From assembly GCA_949916155.1 (NCBI GenBank), contig CATLEM010000008.1:1-38696 (forward strand): a stretch of DNA of 38,696 nt, in the 5' to 3' direction. Numbering within the stretch: position 1 is the first letter of the stretch; each line of letters starts with the position of its first letter. This DNA comes from an uncultured Dorea sp. Its GTDB lineage: Bacteria > Bacillota > Clostridia > Lachnospirales > Lachnospiraceae. The position numbers and the translations under genes were made by a program. Below, piece after piece: positions 13,470-22,010 of the stretch. The notes under the pieces were generated by a model that made no database searches, was not told the origin of the DNA, and saw only the letters and a list, made by a program, of their open reading frames with translations.

Positions 13470-16061
13470 ATGAAAGAGAAATGGTATAAAAGCAATGTTG
13501 CCAAAGCTGTTCTGGTTGTGACTGCTCATGTGATGGCGGCTGTGATTGCAGCAAGCTTTATCTGGCTTCTTTCCTATCCGGTGCTGCGTGCGGAGATATT
13601 TGCGGGGAAGCCTGCGAAGGAATATAAGGATTCCAGGAATTTTGCCGAGAAAATGTTGGACTACAGCCAGCAGGCAGTTTCGGGAATAAAGAGTTCGACT
13701 CTTTTTGAGACAGATGGGAAATACAATTCGGATAAGATTGTAGATGTCGAAATGTACTATAAGACGAATACATTTGACGGGAAGAATAAAAGCGGTTTTT
13801 CTTACAGGCTTGGTGATCTGCTTGAGTGGGCAGGACTGCGGTTCGGGACGGTCACTTCAGGTGTCAACAGAAATTCCGAGCAGAGCATCCGGCTTGATGA
13901 GAATACGGAAGGGATCATCGTGTGCAAAAAGGCCGATGATACATTTGAATATTACCGGATGTCTGATTTTTACAAGAAGATCAAGAGCGGGGGCCTTCAG
14001 TTTATTGCATCGCAGGAGGATGCAGAGTCAACAGAAAATATCTTCATCGAAGAGTCTGCGGAGGAGATGGTATTTTCGGAAGGGAGCTTCCGCGGTGTCC
14101 AGGATAAGAAGGGTACGGTAGTCTATAAGGACTGTTGGGTTTATGACGGTGCATCCCAGGCGGAGGAGTTTGCTCCTGTCGGGGCGGAGGATATCCTGGC
14201 TTTGGTAAATGATGATCCCCGATGGAACGGAAGGCTTGACGAGGCTTATAATATGCTTGAAAGTGTACTTTGGGCGCTGAATGACCAGTATAATGTCTAT
14301 CATACGTCCAATGAGAGTGTGAAGGAAGGAGATACGAACTTTTCTTTTATCTATGTAGATACGAAGAGCCGGCGGGTCTATACGAACAAGACAGAATACC
14401 GGACATATGAGGGGCTTGAAGAGAATATCGGAAAGATAAAGTCTGCCGGCAGATATGTGATCGTCAATCCGAAGCTTGCAGAGTTCGAGACGGATATGGA
14501 GGGGATTGATGCGTCCCTGTGGCGAAATTCGGTAAAATACTCGGGCCTTGATGAAGAGGAATTTCTGTTCGCGGCGGCAGTAGATACAGCGTATCCTGTG
14601 CAGGATGCATTTTATATGGAGAATGAGCTGTATGAACGGTATGGCGGCAGTGCGAGACAGATTGCAGTATTGGGATGTCTGGCGGTTTTATTTTTCATCG
14701 GCAGTATCCTGTGGCTTATGGTCATCGCGGGGCGTAGTGACAAGGATGAAAAACTGCATCTGAATGCATTTGACCGGTGGAAGACGGAACTTGCGGCGGC
14801 AGCCGTGATCAGTATATGGTCTGTGCCGGTATATATCGGGGCAGGTATGATGAAAGATGACGCATTATTCCAGCCGGAGGTTGTATACTATCACTCATCA
14901 TATGTGAATGATTCCATTTTATTTATTGCGGGCGCGTGCCTGATGGCGGTGTTTACCTGCAGCATGTTTATGATCGGTTTTCTGAGCCTTGTCAGAAGAG
15001 TGAAGGGTAAGACAGTATGGAAGAACAGCCTGCTCAGATGTCTTGGGGTGTTTGTCAGGGATATCTTCCAGAATCTTAACTGCGTGTGGAAGACGATTCT
15101 GCTGTTCGGAGTATTTGTTCTTATTCACTGGACTGCTGTCGTGATAAGCGGCAGACGGATGATCGTGTACGTTATGCTTCTGGCGGATGCGGCGGCATTT
15201 GTTTATCTGGTGTATAAGGCGGCCGGGAGAAACCGGCTTAAAAATGCGGTCAAGAAGATCTCCTGCGGGGAGTTAGGGTATGAGATCTCGATGGATAAGC
15301 TTACCGGGGATCAGAGGGAGATCGCAGCGGATATCAATTCCATCGGCGAGGGTATGGAAGCTGCGGTGGCGGAAAGTGTCAAGAGCGAGCGGCTTAAGAC
15401 AGATCTGATCACTAATGTCTCTCATGATATCAAGACGCCGCTTACCTCGATCATCAATTATGTGGAGCTGTTAAAGCAGGAGAACTTTGAGGATGCAAAG
15501 ATAAGAAGATATATCGAGGTGTTAGAACAGAAGTCCCAGCGTCTTAAGACACTTACGGAGGATGTGGTAGAAGCATCGAAGGTGAGTTCGGGAAATATAA
15601 CGTTGGAATACATGAACCTGAATCTTGCGGAGATGATCCAGCAGGTCAGCGGCGAGTTCGAAGAACGTTTCCAGGGGAGGCGGTTAAAGGAAGTGCTCAC
15701 TCTTCCGGAGGAAGAAGTGATTATACGGGCGGACGGCCGGCGGATGTGGCGTATCTTTGAGAATATTTATAACAATGCGGCGAAATATGCCATGGAGGGC
15801 ACACGGGTCTATGCGGAGCTTTCTGCGGAGGATAACACAGCTCGTTTCCATCTGAAGAACATATCAGAGCAGTCGCTGAATATCTCTGCCGATGAACTGA
15901 CAGAGCGTTTTATCAGAGGCGATATATCCAGAAGTACAGAAGGGAGCGGACTGGGTCTTTCCATTGCGAAGACGCTGGTACAGATGCAGGGCGGAATATT
16001 CGAGCTGTATTTGGACGGCGATCTGTTTAAGGTGACAATTGAATTTCCGAGAGTAAGATAA
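13470..16061 (+). CDS. Large membrane sensor histidine kinase
   Basis: An 863-residue kinase, far larger than the 330-500 residues of most OmpR-partner kinases. Helix 1 lies at about 14-34, then an extracytoplasmic region of roughly 360 residues with no family I recognise. Five further helices follow at about 397-420, 442-463, 480-507, 542-560 and 564-585. The catalytic core has the H-box NVSHDIKTPLTSIINYVELL with H652, an N-box near RIFENIYNNAAKYA, and the G-box GSGLGLSIAKTLVQMQGG. No clear HAMP domain is seen between the last helix and the H-box. Binding site GAGGTGAG. It should phosphorylate the regulator just upstream. It is not the short two-helix BceS-type kinase usually paired with BceAB transporters. 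Confidence 0.92.
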   Translation: MKEKWYKSNVAKAVLVVTAHVMAAVIAASFIWLLSYPVLRAEIFAGKPAKEYKDSRNFAEKMLDYSQQAVSGIKSSTLFETDGKYNSDKIVDVEMYYKTNTFDGKNKSGFSYRLGDLLEWAGLRFGTVTSGVNRNSEQSIRLDENTEGIIVCKKADDTFEYYRMSDFYKKIKSGGLQFIASQEDAESTENIFIEESAEEMVFSEGSFRGVQDKKGTVVYKDCWVYDGASQAEEFAPVGAEDILALVNDDPRWNGRLDEAYNMLESVLWALNDQYNVYHTSNESVKEGDTNFSFIYVDTKSRRVYTNKTEYRTYEGLEENIGKIKSAGRYVIVNPKLAEFETDMEGIDASLWRNSVKYSGLDEEEFLFAAAVDTAYPVQDAFYMENELYERYGGSARQIAVLGCLAVLFFIGSILWLMVIAGRSDKDEKLHLNAFDRWKTELAAAAVISIWSVPVYIGAGMMKDDALFQPEVVYYHSSYVNDSILFIAGACLMAVFTCSMFMIGFLSLVRRVKGKTVWKNSLLRCLGVFVRDIFQNLNCVWKTILLFGVFVLIHWTAVVISGRRMIVYVMLLADAAAFVYLVYKAAGRNRLKNAVKKISCGELGYEISMDKLTGDQREIAADINSIGEGMEAAVAESVKSERLKTDLITNVSHDIKTPLTSIINYVELLKQENFEDAKIRRYIEVLEQKSQRLKTLTEDVVEASKVSSGNITLEYMNLNLAEMIQQVSGEFEERFQGRRLKEVLTLPEEEVIIRADGRRMWRIFENIYNNAAKYAMEGTRVYAELSAEDNTARFHLKNISEQSLNISADELTERFIRGDISRSTEGSGLGLSIAKTLVQMQGGIFELYLDGDLFKVTIEFPRVR

Positions 16062-16071
16062 CCGTCTTATG

Positions 16072-16108
16072 GGGGACAGGATGCGCTTGGCCTGTCCCCT
16101 CATTTTTT
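16072..16108 (+). terminator. Terminator after the histidine kinase
   Basis: GGGGACAGG (16072-16080) pairs with CCTGTCCCC (16091-16099), a 9-pair GC-rich stem with a 10-base loop, followed after three bases by six T. Confidence 0.8.
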
Positions 16109-16117
16109 GAAACAATC

Positions 16118-16146
16118 TTGTTTCACGGTCCGAAATAAGGTATACT
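16118..16146 (+). promoter_or_regulatory. Promoter of the phosphofructokinase gene with overlapping palindrome
   Basis: TTGTTT (16118-16123) and TATACT (16141-16146) are separated by 17 bases. An inverted repeat TGAAAC-N6-GTTTCA (16108-16125) covers the -35 box and could be a repressor site. A leader of about 30 bases precedes ATG 16185. Confidence 0.6.
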
Positions 16147-16184
16147 GTGTTAAGCAACAATTTTTCAGAAGGAGAGGTAGACGT

Positions 16185-17258
16185 ATGTTAAGAATAGGAA
16201 TGCTTACCAGCGGCGGCGACTGTCAGGCGCTTAATGCAGCGATGCGCGGAGTGGTGAAAGGAATCTGCTCAAAACGTGATGATGTGGAGATCTATGGTTT
16301 TCAGGAAGGATACAAGGGACTGATCTATTCTAATTTTAAGATGCTGACTTCCAGGGATTTTTCGGGGATCCTGACGGTGGGTGGCACTATTCTCGGGACA
16401 TCGAGACAGCCATTTAAGCTGATGCGGGTTCCTGATGAGAATGGGCTTGACAAGGTTGAGGCGATGAAGCACACTTATCATAAGCTGAATCTTGACTGTC
16501 TTGTCGTGCTGGGCGGAAACGGTACTCACAAGAGCGCTCATATGCTTAGTCAGGAAGGGCTTAATGTCATCACCCTTCCAAAGACGATCGATAATGATCT
16601 GTGGGGAACGGAGATGACTTTCGGTTTCCAGAGTGCTGTTGATATTGCCACGGATACTATCGACAGGATCCATACGACAGCGACTTCCCACAGCCGGGTA
16701 TTTATCGTAGAGGTCATGGGCCATAAGGTGGGCTGGGTAACGCTTCATGCAGGGGTTGCAGGCGGCGCTGATATCGTGCTGCTCCCGGAGATCCCGTACG
16801 ATATCGATGTGGTCGTAGATGCCATCAACAGAAGAAAGGCGGCAGGAAAGAAGTTCACGATCATCGCAGTGGCAGAGGGGGCGATCTCCAAGCAGGACGC
16901 GAAGCTTTCCAAGAAAGATCTGAAGAAGAAAAAGGAAAAGGAAAAATACCCGTCTGTAGCATATGAACTGGCAGAGAAGGTGCAGAGGAAGACGGATCAG
17001 GAAGTAAGGATCACCGTGCCGGGACATACCCAGAGGGGCGGCTCTCCGTGTCCGTACGACAGAGTGCTCTCTACGAGACTCGGTGCAGCGGCGGCAGAGG
17101 CGATCCTAGACGGCGAGTTCGGCTGCATGATCGGTGTTAAGAAAAATGAGATGGTACGCGTGCCGCTGTCAGAGGTCGCAGGAAAGTTAAAATATGTTGA
17201 TCCGAAAGCGCCGATCATCAGGGAAGCGGAGCTTACAGGGATTAGCTTCGGCGTATAG
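16185..17258 (+). CDS. 6-phosphofructokinase (unusual ATP/PPi signature)
   Basis: A 357-residue PfkA-family enzyme phosphorylating fructose 6-phosphate. Visible motifs are SGGDCQALNAAMRG (residues 9-22), GGNGT (110-114), PKTIDND (132-138, catalytic D136), VEVMGH and PGHTQRGGSP. By alignment, E. coli residues 103, 104 and 124 are here N112, G113 and K133. Gly at 104 favours ATP, while Lys at 124 is the PPi-type residue, and Asn instead of Asp at 103 is unusual. Phosphoryl donor is therefore uncertain. ATG 16185 has AAGGAGAGG upstream; an extension to 16107 would overlap promoter and terminator. It precedes dnaX by 28 bases and may share its transcript. Confidence 0.92.
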   Translation: MLRIGMLTSGGDCQALNAAMRGVVKGICSKRDDVEIYGFQEGYKGLIYSNFKMLTSRDFSGILTVGGTILGTSRQPFKLMRVPDENGLDKVEAMKHTYHKLNLDCLVVLGGNGTHKSAHMLSQEGLNVITLPKTIDNDLWGTEMTFGFQSAVDIATDTIDRIHTTATSHSRVFIVEVMGHKVGWVTLHAGVAGGADIVLLPEIPYDIDVVVDAINRRKAAGKKFTIIAVAEGAISKQDAKLSKKDLKKKKEKEKYPSVAYELAEKVQRKTDQEVRITVPGHTQRGGSPCPYDRVLSTRLGAAAAEAILDGEFGCMIGVKKNEMVRVPLSEVAGKLKYVDPKAPIIREAELTGISFGV

Positions 17259-17286
17259 CATTTTTTAGAAATGGAGTGTAGTTTAG

Positions 17287-18870
17287 ATGTCTTCTTATAT
17301 GGCATTGTACCGGAAATTCCGGCCGGATAGCTTTGAAGATGTGAAGGGCCAGGATGCCATCGTAAAGACTTTGAAAAACCAGCTTCTGGCGGACCGTATC
17401 GGTCATGCGTATCTGTTCTGCGGAACCCGGGGGACAGGAAAGACCAGTGTGGCGAAGATATTTGCCAGGGCAGTGAACTGTGAGAATCCGCTGGACGGCA
17501 GCCCGTGCGGGGAATGTGCCATGTGCAGGGCGATCGCCGCAGGCGCTTCCATGAATGTGATCGAGATCGACGCTGCGTCTAACAACGGAGTGGACAATAT
17601 CCGGGAGATCCGGGAGGAAGTGGCGTACCGGCCTACGGAAGGGAGATATAAGGTCTATATCATCGATGAAGTGCATATGCTTTCTATCGGAGCTTTTAAT
17701 GCACTGTTAAAGACGCTTGAAGAACCGCCGGAATATGTGATCTTCATTCTGGCGACGACAGAGGCCCACAAGATCCCGGTCACGATCTTAAGCCGCTGTC
17801 AGCGTTATGATTTTAAACGTATCGGTATTGATACCATATCCTTGCGGCTTTTGGAGCTGATCGGCAGGGAAGGACTGGATGTGGAAGAAAAGGCGGTGCG
17901 CTATATCGCAAGGATGGCAGACGGCTCTATGCGCGATGCTTTAAGTCTGCTTGACCAGTGTGCGGCGTTTTACATCGGGGAGCGGCTGACCTATGAGCAT
18001 GTGCTTGAGGTGCTGGGTGCCGTAGATACCGAAGTCTTCAGCAGGCTCTTAAGAGAACTTCTTGCCGCGGATGCGCGGGCGGTCATGGACACTGTCGAAG
18101 AGATCGTGATGCAGGGCAGAGAGCTGACCCAGTTTACCGCGGATTTCACCTGGTATCTGAGAAATCTTCTTCTTATCAAAAGCTCGGAAGGGGCGGAGGA
18201 TGTGCTTGATATGTCTGCGGAGAATCTCTCAAGGCTCAGGGAAGAGGCGGATATGACAGACAGCGATACGATCATGCGCTGCATCCGTATCTTTTCGGAG
18301 CTTTCCGGACAGCTAAAATACGCGGCGCAGAAGAGGGTTCTTCTTGAAGTGGCGCTGATCAAGCTGTGCAGGCCTCAGATGGAGGCGGCTTCAGATGCCC
18401 TGCCCGGCCGTCTGCGTATGATGGAAAAGCGGATGGAAGAATTTGAGAAGAGGCTTTGCGCTGCACGGGAGAATGAACGGGCAGTGTATGTGAATAGGGA
18501 AAATGAGGCGGTAAGGCCTAAGGAACCTCCTGCGCTCCCGAAAGCGCTGAACGAGGACGTGAAAGCGGTAGCAAAGGATTTCCGCGCAATGATACAGGAT
18601 ATCTCTCCGCTGCTTAAGACTTATCTGAAGCGTGCGAGGCTTAGCGCGGGCGAGGGAAGCGTTCTGCAGATCGTGCTTCCGGATGAGGTCAGTGAGAGTG
18701 TAGTGAAGACCGTGGAGCATGTGCAGGAGATTAAAGAGGCTATTGCGGAAAGAATCGGCAAGGAGATCGATATTGACGTCCGGCATGTGGAGGAAGGGCA
18801 AAAGTTCGAGGAGAGCTTTGTAGATATCGAGAATCTTATCAATATGGAAATTACAGTGGAGGATGTTTAA
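17287..18870 (+). CDS. dnaX: DNA polymerase III subunit gamma/tau
   Basis: A 527-residue clamp-loader subunit. It opens [21 protein letters not shown], with Walker [10 protein letters not shown] at 46-54, a zinc module with C65, C74, C77 and C80, Walker B IIDEVHML, and the sensor/arginine-finger region LSRCQRYDF. Domains I-III occupy about 1-365, then a charged linker, then a C-terminal part ending with an acidic tail. It loads the sliding clamp and organises the replisome. The position before ybaB and recR is the conserved Firmicutes order. No tau-only frameshift site is obvious. The ybaB start codon follows its stop after one base. Confidence 0.96.
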   Translation: MSSYMALYRKFRPDSFEDVKGQDAIVKTLKNQLLADRIGHAYLFCGTRGTGKTSVAKIFARAVNCENPLDGSPCGECAMCRAIAAGASMNVIEIDAASNNGVDNIREIREEVAYRPTEGRYKVYIIDEVHMLSIGAFNALLKTLEEPPEYVIFILATTEAHKIPVTILSRCQRYDFKRIGIDTISLRLLELIGREGLDVEEKAVRYIARMADGSMRDALSLLDQCAAFYIGERLTYEHVLEVLGAVDTEVFSRLLRELLAADARAVMDTVEEIVMQGRELTQFTADFTWYLRNLLLIKSSEGAEDVLDMSAENLSRLREEADMTDSDTIMRCIRIFSELSGQLKYAAQKRVLLEVALIKLCRPQMEAASDALPGRLRMMEKRMEEFEKRLCAARENERAVYVNRENEAVRPKEPPALPKALNEDVKAVAKDFRAMIQDISPLLKTYLKRARLSAGEGSVLQIVLPDEVSESVVKTVEHVQEIKEAIAERIGKEIDIDVRHVEEGQKFEESFVDIENLINMEITVEDV

Positions 18871-18871
18871 T

Positions 18872-19225
18872 ATGGCAAAAAGAGGAGGATTCCCGGGTGG
18901 AGGCATGCCGGGGAACATGGCGAATCTGATGAAGCAGGCGCAGAAGATGCAGCGCCAGATGGAGGAGCAGGCGAAGGAGCTTGAGTCGAAAGAATTTACG
19001 GCGACCGCAGGGGGCGGTGCGGTAGAGGCAACCGTTTCCGGTACGAAGAAGCTTCTCAAGGTAAAGCTTGACGAAGAGGCAGTAGATCCGGAAGATGTCG
19101 AGATGCTTGAAGACCTGATCGTTGCAGCGGTCAATGAGGCTCTTGACAAGGTGGAAGCGGAGACATCCTCTGCGATGTCGAAGTTTGCCGGAGGAATGGG
19201 CGGCGGTATGCCGGGGCTGTTCTAA
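18872..19225 (+). CDS. YbaB/EbfC nucleoid-associated protein
   Basis: A 117-residue YbaB/EbfC family DNA-binding protein. The N-terminus is Gly/Met-rich ([20 protein letters not shown]), a helix of Gln/Glu/Lys follows, then the conserved core [30 protein letters not shown] 18872 is chosen because GGAGG ends nine bases upstream; an overlapping ATG at 18863 lies within the binding site. It sits between dnaX and recR, as in most bacteria, and is thought to bind DNA as a dimer. Confidence 0.95.
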   Translation: MAKRGGFPGGGMPGNMANLMKQAQKMQRQMEEQAKELESKEFTATAGGGAVEATVSGTKKLLKVKLDEEAVDPEDVEMLEDLIVAAVNEALDKVEAETSSAMSKFAGGMGGGMPGLF

Positions 19226-19252
19226 AGAAGAAGCTTTATAAGGAGTCTATAT

Positions 19253-19849
19253 ATGGATTACTACAGTAACCAGATAAGCAGATTAATTGAAGAGTTTACA
19301 TGCCTACCGGGCATAGGTGCAAAGTCAGCGGCAAGGCTGGCTTTTCACTTGATCCATATGCCGGAGGAAGACGTGAAGCGTCTTGCCGGCACTATGGTGG
19401 AGGCCCGGCAGAATGTGCGTTACTGCAAGGAATGTTGTACGCTTACGGACAACGAGCTATGCCCGATCTGCAGCAGTGACCAGCGGGATCATAAGACGAT
19501 CATGGTGGTAGAGAATACAAGAGATCTGGCGGCGTATGAAAAGACGGGAAAATATAACGGCGTATATCATGTTCTTCACGGGGCTATCTCCCCTATGGCA
19601 GGGATCGGACCTGAGGATATCAGGCTGAAGGAGCTGATCACGAGGCTTGCGGACGATGTAAAGGAAGTCATTATCGCGACGAATTCAAGCCTTGAAGGAG
19701 AGACGACCGCCATGTATATCAGCAAATTGATTAAGCCTGTAGGTGTCAAGGTGACAAGGATCGCCAGCGGCGTTCCGGTAGGGGGAGATCTGGAATATAT
19801 TGATGAAGTAACACTTCTGCGGGCGTTGGACGGAAGGACGGAGCTGTAA
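19253..19849 (+). CDS. recR: Recombination mediator RecR
   Basis: A 198-residue protein of standard length. It has a helix-hairpin-helix near residues 15-30 (FTCLPGIGAKSAARLAFHL), a four-cysteine zinc finger C58, C61, C70, C73, a Toprim domain (IMVVENTRDLAAYE) and the C-terminal Walker-like region SGVPVGGDLEYID. It works with RecF and RecO to load RecA on gapped DNA. Binding site AAGGAG seven bases or so upstream of ATG 19253. Third gene of the dnaX-ybaB-recR group. Confidence 0.97.
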   Translation: MDYYSNQISRLIEEFTCLPGIGAKSAARLAFHLIHMPEEDVKRLAGTMVEARQNVRYCKECCTLTDNELCPICSSDQRDHKTIMVVENTRDLAAYEKTGKYNGVYHVLHGAISPMAGIGPEDIRLKELITRLADDVKEVIIATNSSLEGETTAMYISKLIKPVGVKVTRIASGVPVGGDLEYIDEVTLLRALDGRTEL

Positions 19850-19879
19850 ACACACATACAGGCAAAAGAAAGGGTGGCT

Positions 19880-20980
19880 ATGGGCAGGAGGAAGGTTACG
19901 TCCACAGATATCGCAAAGGCGGCAGGCGTATCGCAGTCCACGGTATCTATGGTGCTGAATAAAAAGTATAATGTATCATTCTCAAAAGAAACCGTCGAGA
20001 AGGTGGAGCAGGCCGCGGCAAAACTGGGTTATGTTCCGCAGAAGCGGAAAGGACAGAAAGGGGGCAGAAAAGAGAAGCTTTTAGTTGTATTCTGCCCGAA
20101 CCTTACCAATCCTTACTATGTCATGCTGCTTGAGGGGATAGAACTGCAGGCAAAGGAACAGGGCTTCGGCCTGTTCGTGTGCAACACGCAGCGGGATCTT
20201 AAGATGGAGGAACGGTATCTTAAGATGATGTGGCAGATCCGGCCTCTGGGAATCATCTATACTTGTAATCCGAGCCGTTGCTTTATGGAACTTGTGGAAG
20301 AGATCGCCGGACATATCCCGGTCGTTATCGTGAATAATCAGAATGAAAAGCAAAATGTAGATGCAGTGGAGCTTGACAATTCAAAGCTCGGCCGTCTGAT
20401 GGCAAGACATCTCCTGGAGTTGGGGCACCGCCATGTGGCGTACATTGCACCGCCGCTGACGGTCAGGCAGAAGCAGCGGTCCAAGAGGGTGGAAGGGTTC
20501 CTCAAGGAGTATGAGAAAGAGGGGATACGTGATCATGTAGTGATCAAGGCGGCGAGGGAGGAGATCGACCGTTATGTCGCCCATATCGACTCAGAATACA
20601 AGATCGGTTATGAACTTACGAAGGAGCTTCTCAGTGAGACGGAAGAGATCACGGCGATCGTGGGACTTAATGATATGATCGCATTTGGGATCATGGACGC
20701 TCTTCACGAGGCAAAGCTTAAGGTGCCGGGAGACGTGTCGGTGATGGGGTGTGACAATACGCTGTTTGCCAGGCTTCATAAAGTGTCTCTGACTACGATA
20801 GAGCATTTTGTCGTGTTCAAGGGAAGAGACGCCTGCGATATCATCATGAAAAAGATTGTCTCAGATGCAGGAAGATATTCGGATATCGAACCGATCAGCA
20901 CCTACCATGTAGAGTATGAACCGAAACTTATTGTGAGGGGTACAACCTCCTATGTGAAGAGCAGAAAAAATAAAAATTAA
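19880..20980 (+). CDS. LacI-family transcriptional regulator (second)
   Basis: A 366-residue regulator with an N-terminal helix-turn-helix (KVTSTDIAKAAGVSQSTVSMVLNKK) and a sensor domain starting LLVVFCPNLTNPYYVMLLEG. ATG 19880 follows AAAGGG at five bases; a GTG two codons earlier is in the same frame but lacks spacing. It is only 30 bases after recR and probably shares that transcript, an unusual neighbour for a housekeeping operon. The next genes encode transaldolase and transketolase after a 271-base AT-rich gap, so it may control pentose-phosphate genes; candidate palindromes are at 20994-21008 and 21215-21230. The effector is unknown. Confidence 0.9.
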   Translation: MGRRKVTSTDIAKAAGVSQSTVSMVLNKKYNVSFSKETVEKVEQAAAKLGYVPQKRKGQKGGRKEKLLVVFCPNLTNPYYVMLLEGIELQAKEQGFGLFVCNTQRDLKMEERYLKMMWQIRPLGIIYTCNPSRCFMELVEEIAGHIPVVIVNNQNEKQNVDAVELDNSKLGRLMARHLLELGHRHVAYIAPPLTVRQKQRSKRVEGFLKEYEKEGIRDHVVIKAAREEIDRYVAHIDSEYKIGYELTKELLSETEEITAIVGLNDMIAFGIMDALHEAKLKVPGDVSVMGCDNTLFARLHKVSLTTIEHFVVFKGRDACDIIMKKIVSDAGRYSDIEPISTYHVEYEPKLIVRGTTSYVKSRKNKN

Positions 20981-21159
20981 TATATTTTGGAAAATTATTA
21001 GTAATAATCTTAAATGATGAATGGATTTTTAAAATAAAAACAAAGGGAAAGACAAAGAAAACGTTGTATTTTCAAAAATAATCGAAATATCGGCAAATAA
21101 ACAAAAGTAATAAAATTAAAATATTAATAGAAAAAATTATTAATAATAATTGGCGCATA

Positions 21160-21189
21160 TTGACCGGAACCGACTATATAGGATATAAT
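21160..21189 (+). promoter_or_regulatory. Promoter of the transaldolase-transketolase operon
   Basis: TTGACC (21160-21165) and TATAAT (21184-21189) are separated by 18 bases. The 180 bases upstream (20981-21159) are extremely AT-rich, with ATTATTA-G-TAATAAT at 20994-21008 and ATTATTAATAAT at 21136-21147. They contain no ORF or convincing terminator. Confidence 0.6.
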
Positions 21190-21214
21190 CTCAGCATAGA
21201 AACAAGTCGATCAT

Positions 21215-21230
21215 TGTGAGAAAACTCACA
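21215..21230 (+). promoter_or_regulatory. Palindrome TGTGA-N6-TCACA in the transaldolase leader
   Basis: TGTGAGAAAACTCACA is a perfect inverted repeat (6-base arms, AAAA centre) placed between the promoter and the ribosome binding site. It fits the CRP/FNR-family consensus TGTGA-N6-TCACA exactly, but lies downstream of the start of transcription, so if bound it would repress. It could also serve the LacI-family regulator upstream or act as a leader hairpin. Confidence 0.45.
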
Positions 21231-21251
21231 GCGTAAAAGGAGGAACCAGAA

Positions 21252-21905
21252 ATGAAATTTTTTATCGACACAGCGAAGGTTGAGGACATCAGGAAAGCCA
21301 ATGACATGGGAGTTATCTGCGGAGTAACGACTAACCCGTCACTGATCGCAAAAGAGGGACGTGTATTCGAGGAGGTTATCGCAGAGATCGCTTCTATCGT
21401 AGACGGGCCGATCAGCGGGGAGGTAAAGGCTACGACAGTTGATGCAGAGGGCATGATCGCAGAGGGACGCGAGATTGCGAAGATTCACCCGAACATGGTA
21501 GTTAAGCTTCCGATGACGGTCGAAGGGCTTAAAGCTTGTAAGACACTGACAGCAGAAGGGATCAAGACGAACGTTACTCTGATCTTTACGGCGAATCAGG
21601 CGCTCCTTGCTGCAAGGGCAGGTGCGACATATGTATCACCGTTCCTTGGCCGTCTGGACGATATATCAGTAAGGGGAACTGATCTGATCGCAGAGATCGC
21701 GGAGATCTTCCGGGTGGCAGGTATCAAGACAGAGATCATCGCAGCAAGCGTACGCCATACGATGCACGTGACAGACTGTGCACTTGCAGGTGCGGATATC
21801 GCTACTGTACCGTATGCGGTGATCGAGCAGATGACAAAGCATCCGCTGACAGACGCTGGTATCGCAAAATTCCAGGCTGACTATAAGAAAGTATTCGGAG
21901 AGTAA
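21252..21905 (+). CDS. Small transaldolase (TalC/MipB type)
   Basis: A 217-residue enzyme of the TalC/fructose-6-phosphate-aldolase-like group. It opens [13 protein letters not shown] with D6, has [12 protein letters not shown] with N28, E57 in GEVKATT, the Schiff-base lysine K85 in VVKLPMT, and [12 protein letters not shown] with F131. In E. coli fructose-6-phosphate aldolase the positions equivalent to E57 and F131 are Gln and Tyr; Glu and Phe are typical of true transaldolases, so I expect transfer of dihydroxyacetone from fructose or sedoheptulose phosphates. The binding site AAAGGAGG is strong. Two transketolase genes follow on the same strand, giving a non-oxidative pentose phosphate operon. 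Confidence 0.93.
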   Translation: MKFFIDTAKVEDIRKANDMGVICGVTTNPSLIAKEGRVFEEVIAEIASIVDGPISGEVKATTVDAEGMIAEGREIAKIHPNMVVKLPMTVEGLKACKTLTAEGIKTNVTLIFTANQALLAARAGATYVSPFLGRLDDISVRGTDLIAEIAEIFRVAGIKTEIIAASVRHTMHVTDCALAGADIATVPYAVIEQMTKHPLTDAGIAKFQADYKKVFGE

Positions 21906-21924
21906 GAGGTTTTGTATGTATTGT

Positions 21925-21981
21925 GGGGTCCCAAAATCATGTTTATTCATGCTTGCATGAATAAACATGACCTTTTGACCC
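21925..21981. repeat. Long near-perfect hairpin between transaldolase and transketolase
   Basis: A perfect 15-pair stem (21937-21951 with 21956-21970, loop CTTG) is extended by AAAA/TTTT and GGGTC/GACCC after two-base CC bulges on each side, giving 24 pairs in about 57 bases. There is no T-tract on the plus strand. It lies inside an apparent operon. It may be a REP-like repeated element, an mRNA-processing site or a partial terminator. Confidence 0.65.
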
Positions 21982-22010
21982 TAGCATCATAATATTTCAG
22001 GAGGAACATC

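Noticed and set aside
13745-13751. Second exact TGTCGAA (0A-box-like) in the window
   Set aside because: It lies inside the histidine kinase coding sequence, and a 7-mer is expected several times by chance in 38 kb.
16269-17027. 252-codon minus-strand open frame opposite phosphofructokinase
   Set aside because: It lies fully inside a gene with catalytic motifs on the plus strand and shows no recognisable motif or ribosome binding site.
21056-21073. GAAAACGTTGTATTTTC-like element considered as a CcpA cre site
   Set aside because: Only partly symmetric and mismatched to the cre consensus at several positions, in a very AT-rich tract where such matches arise easily.
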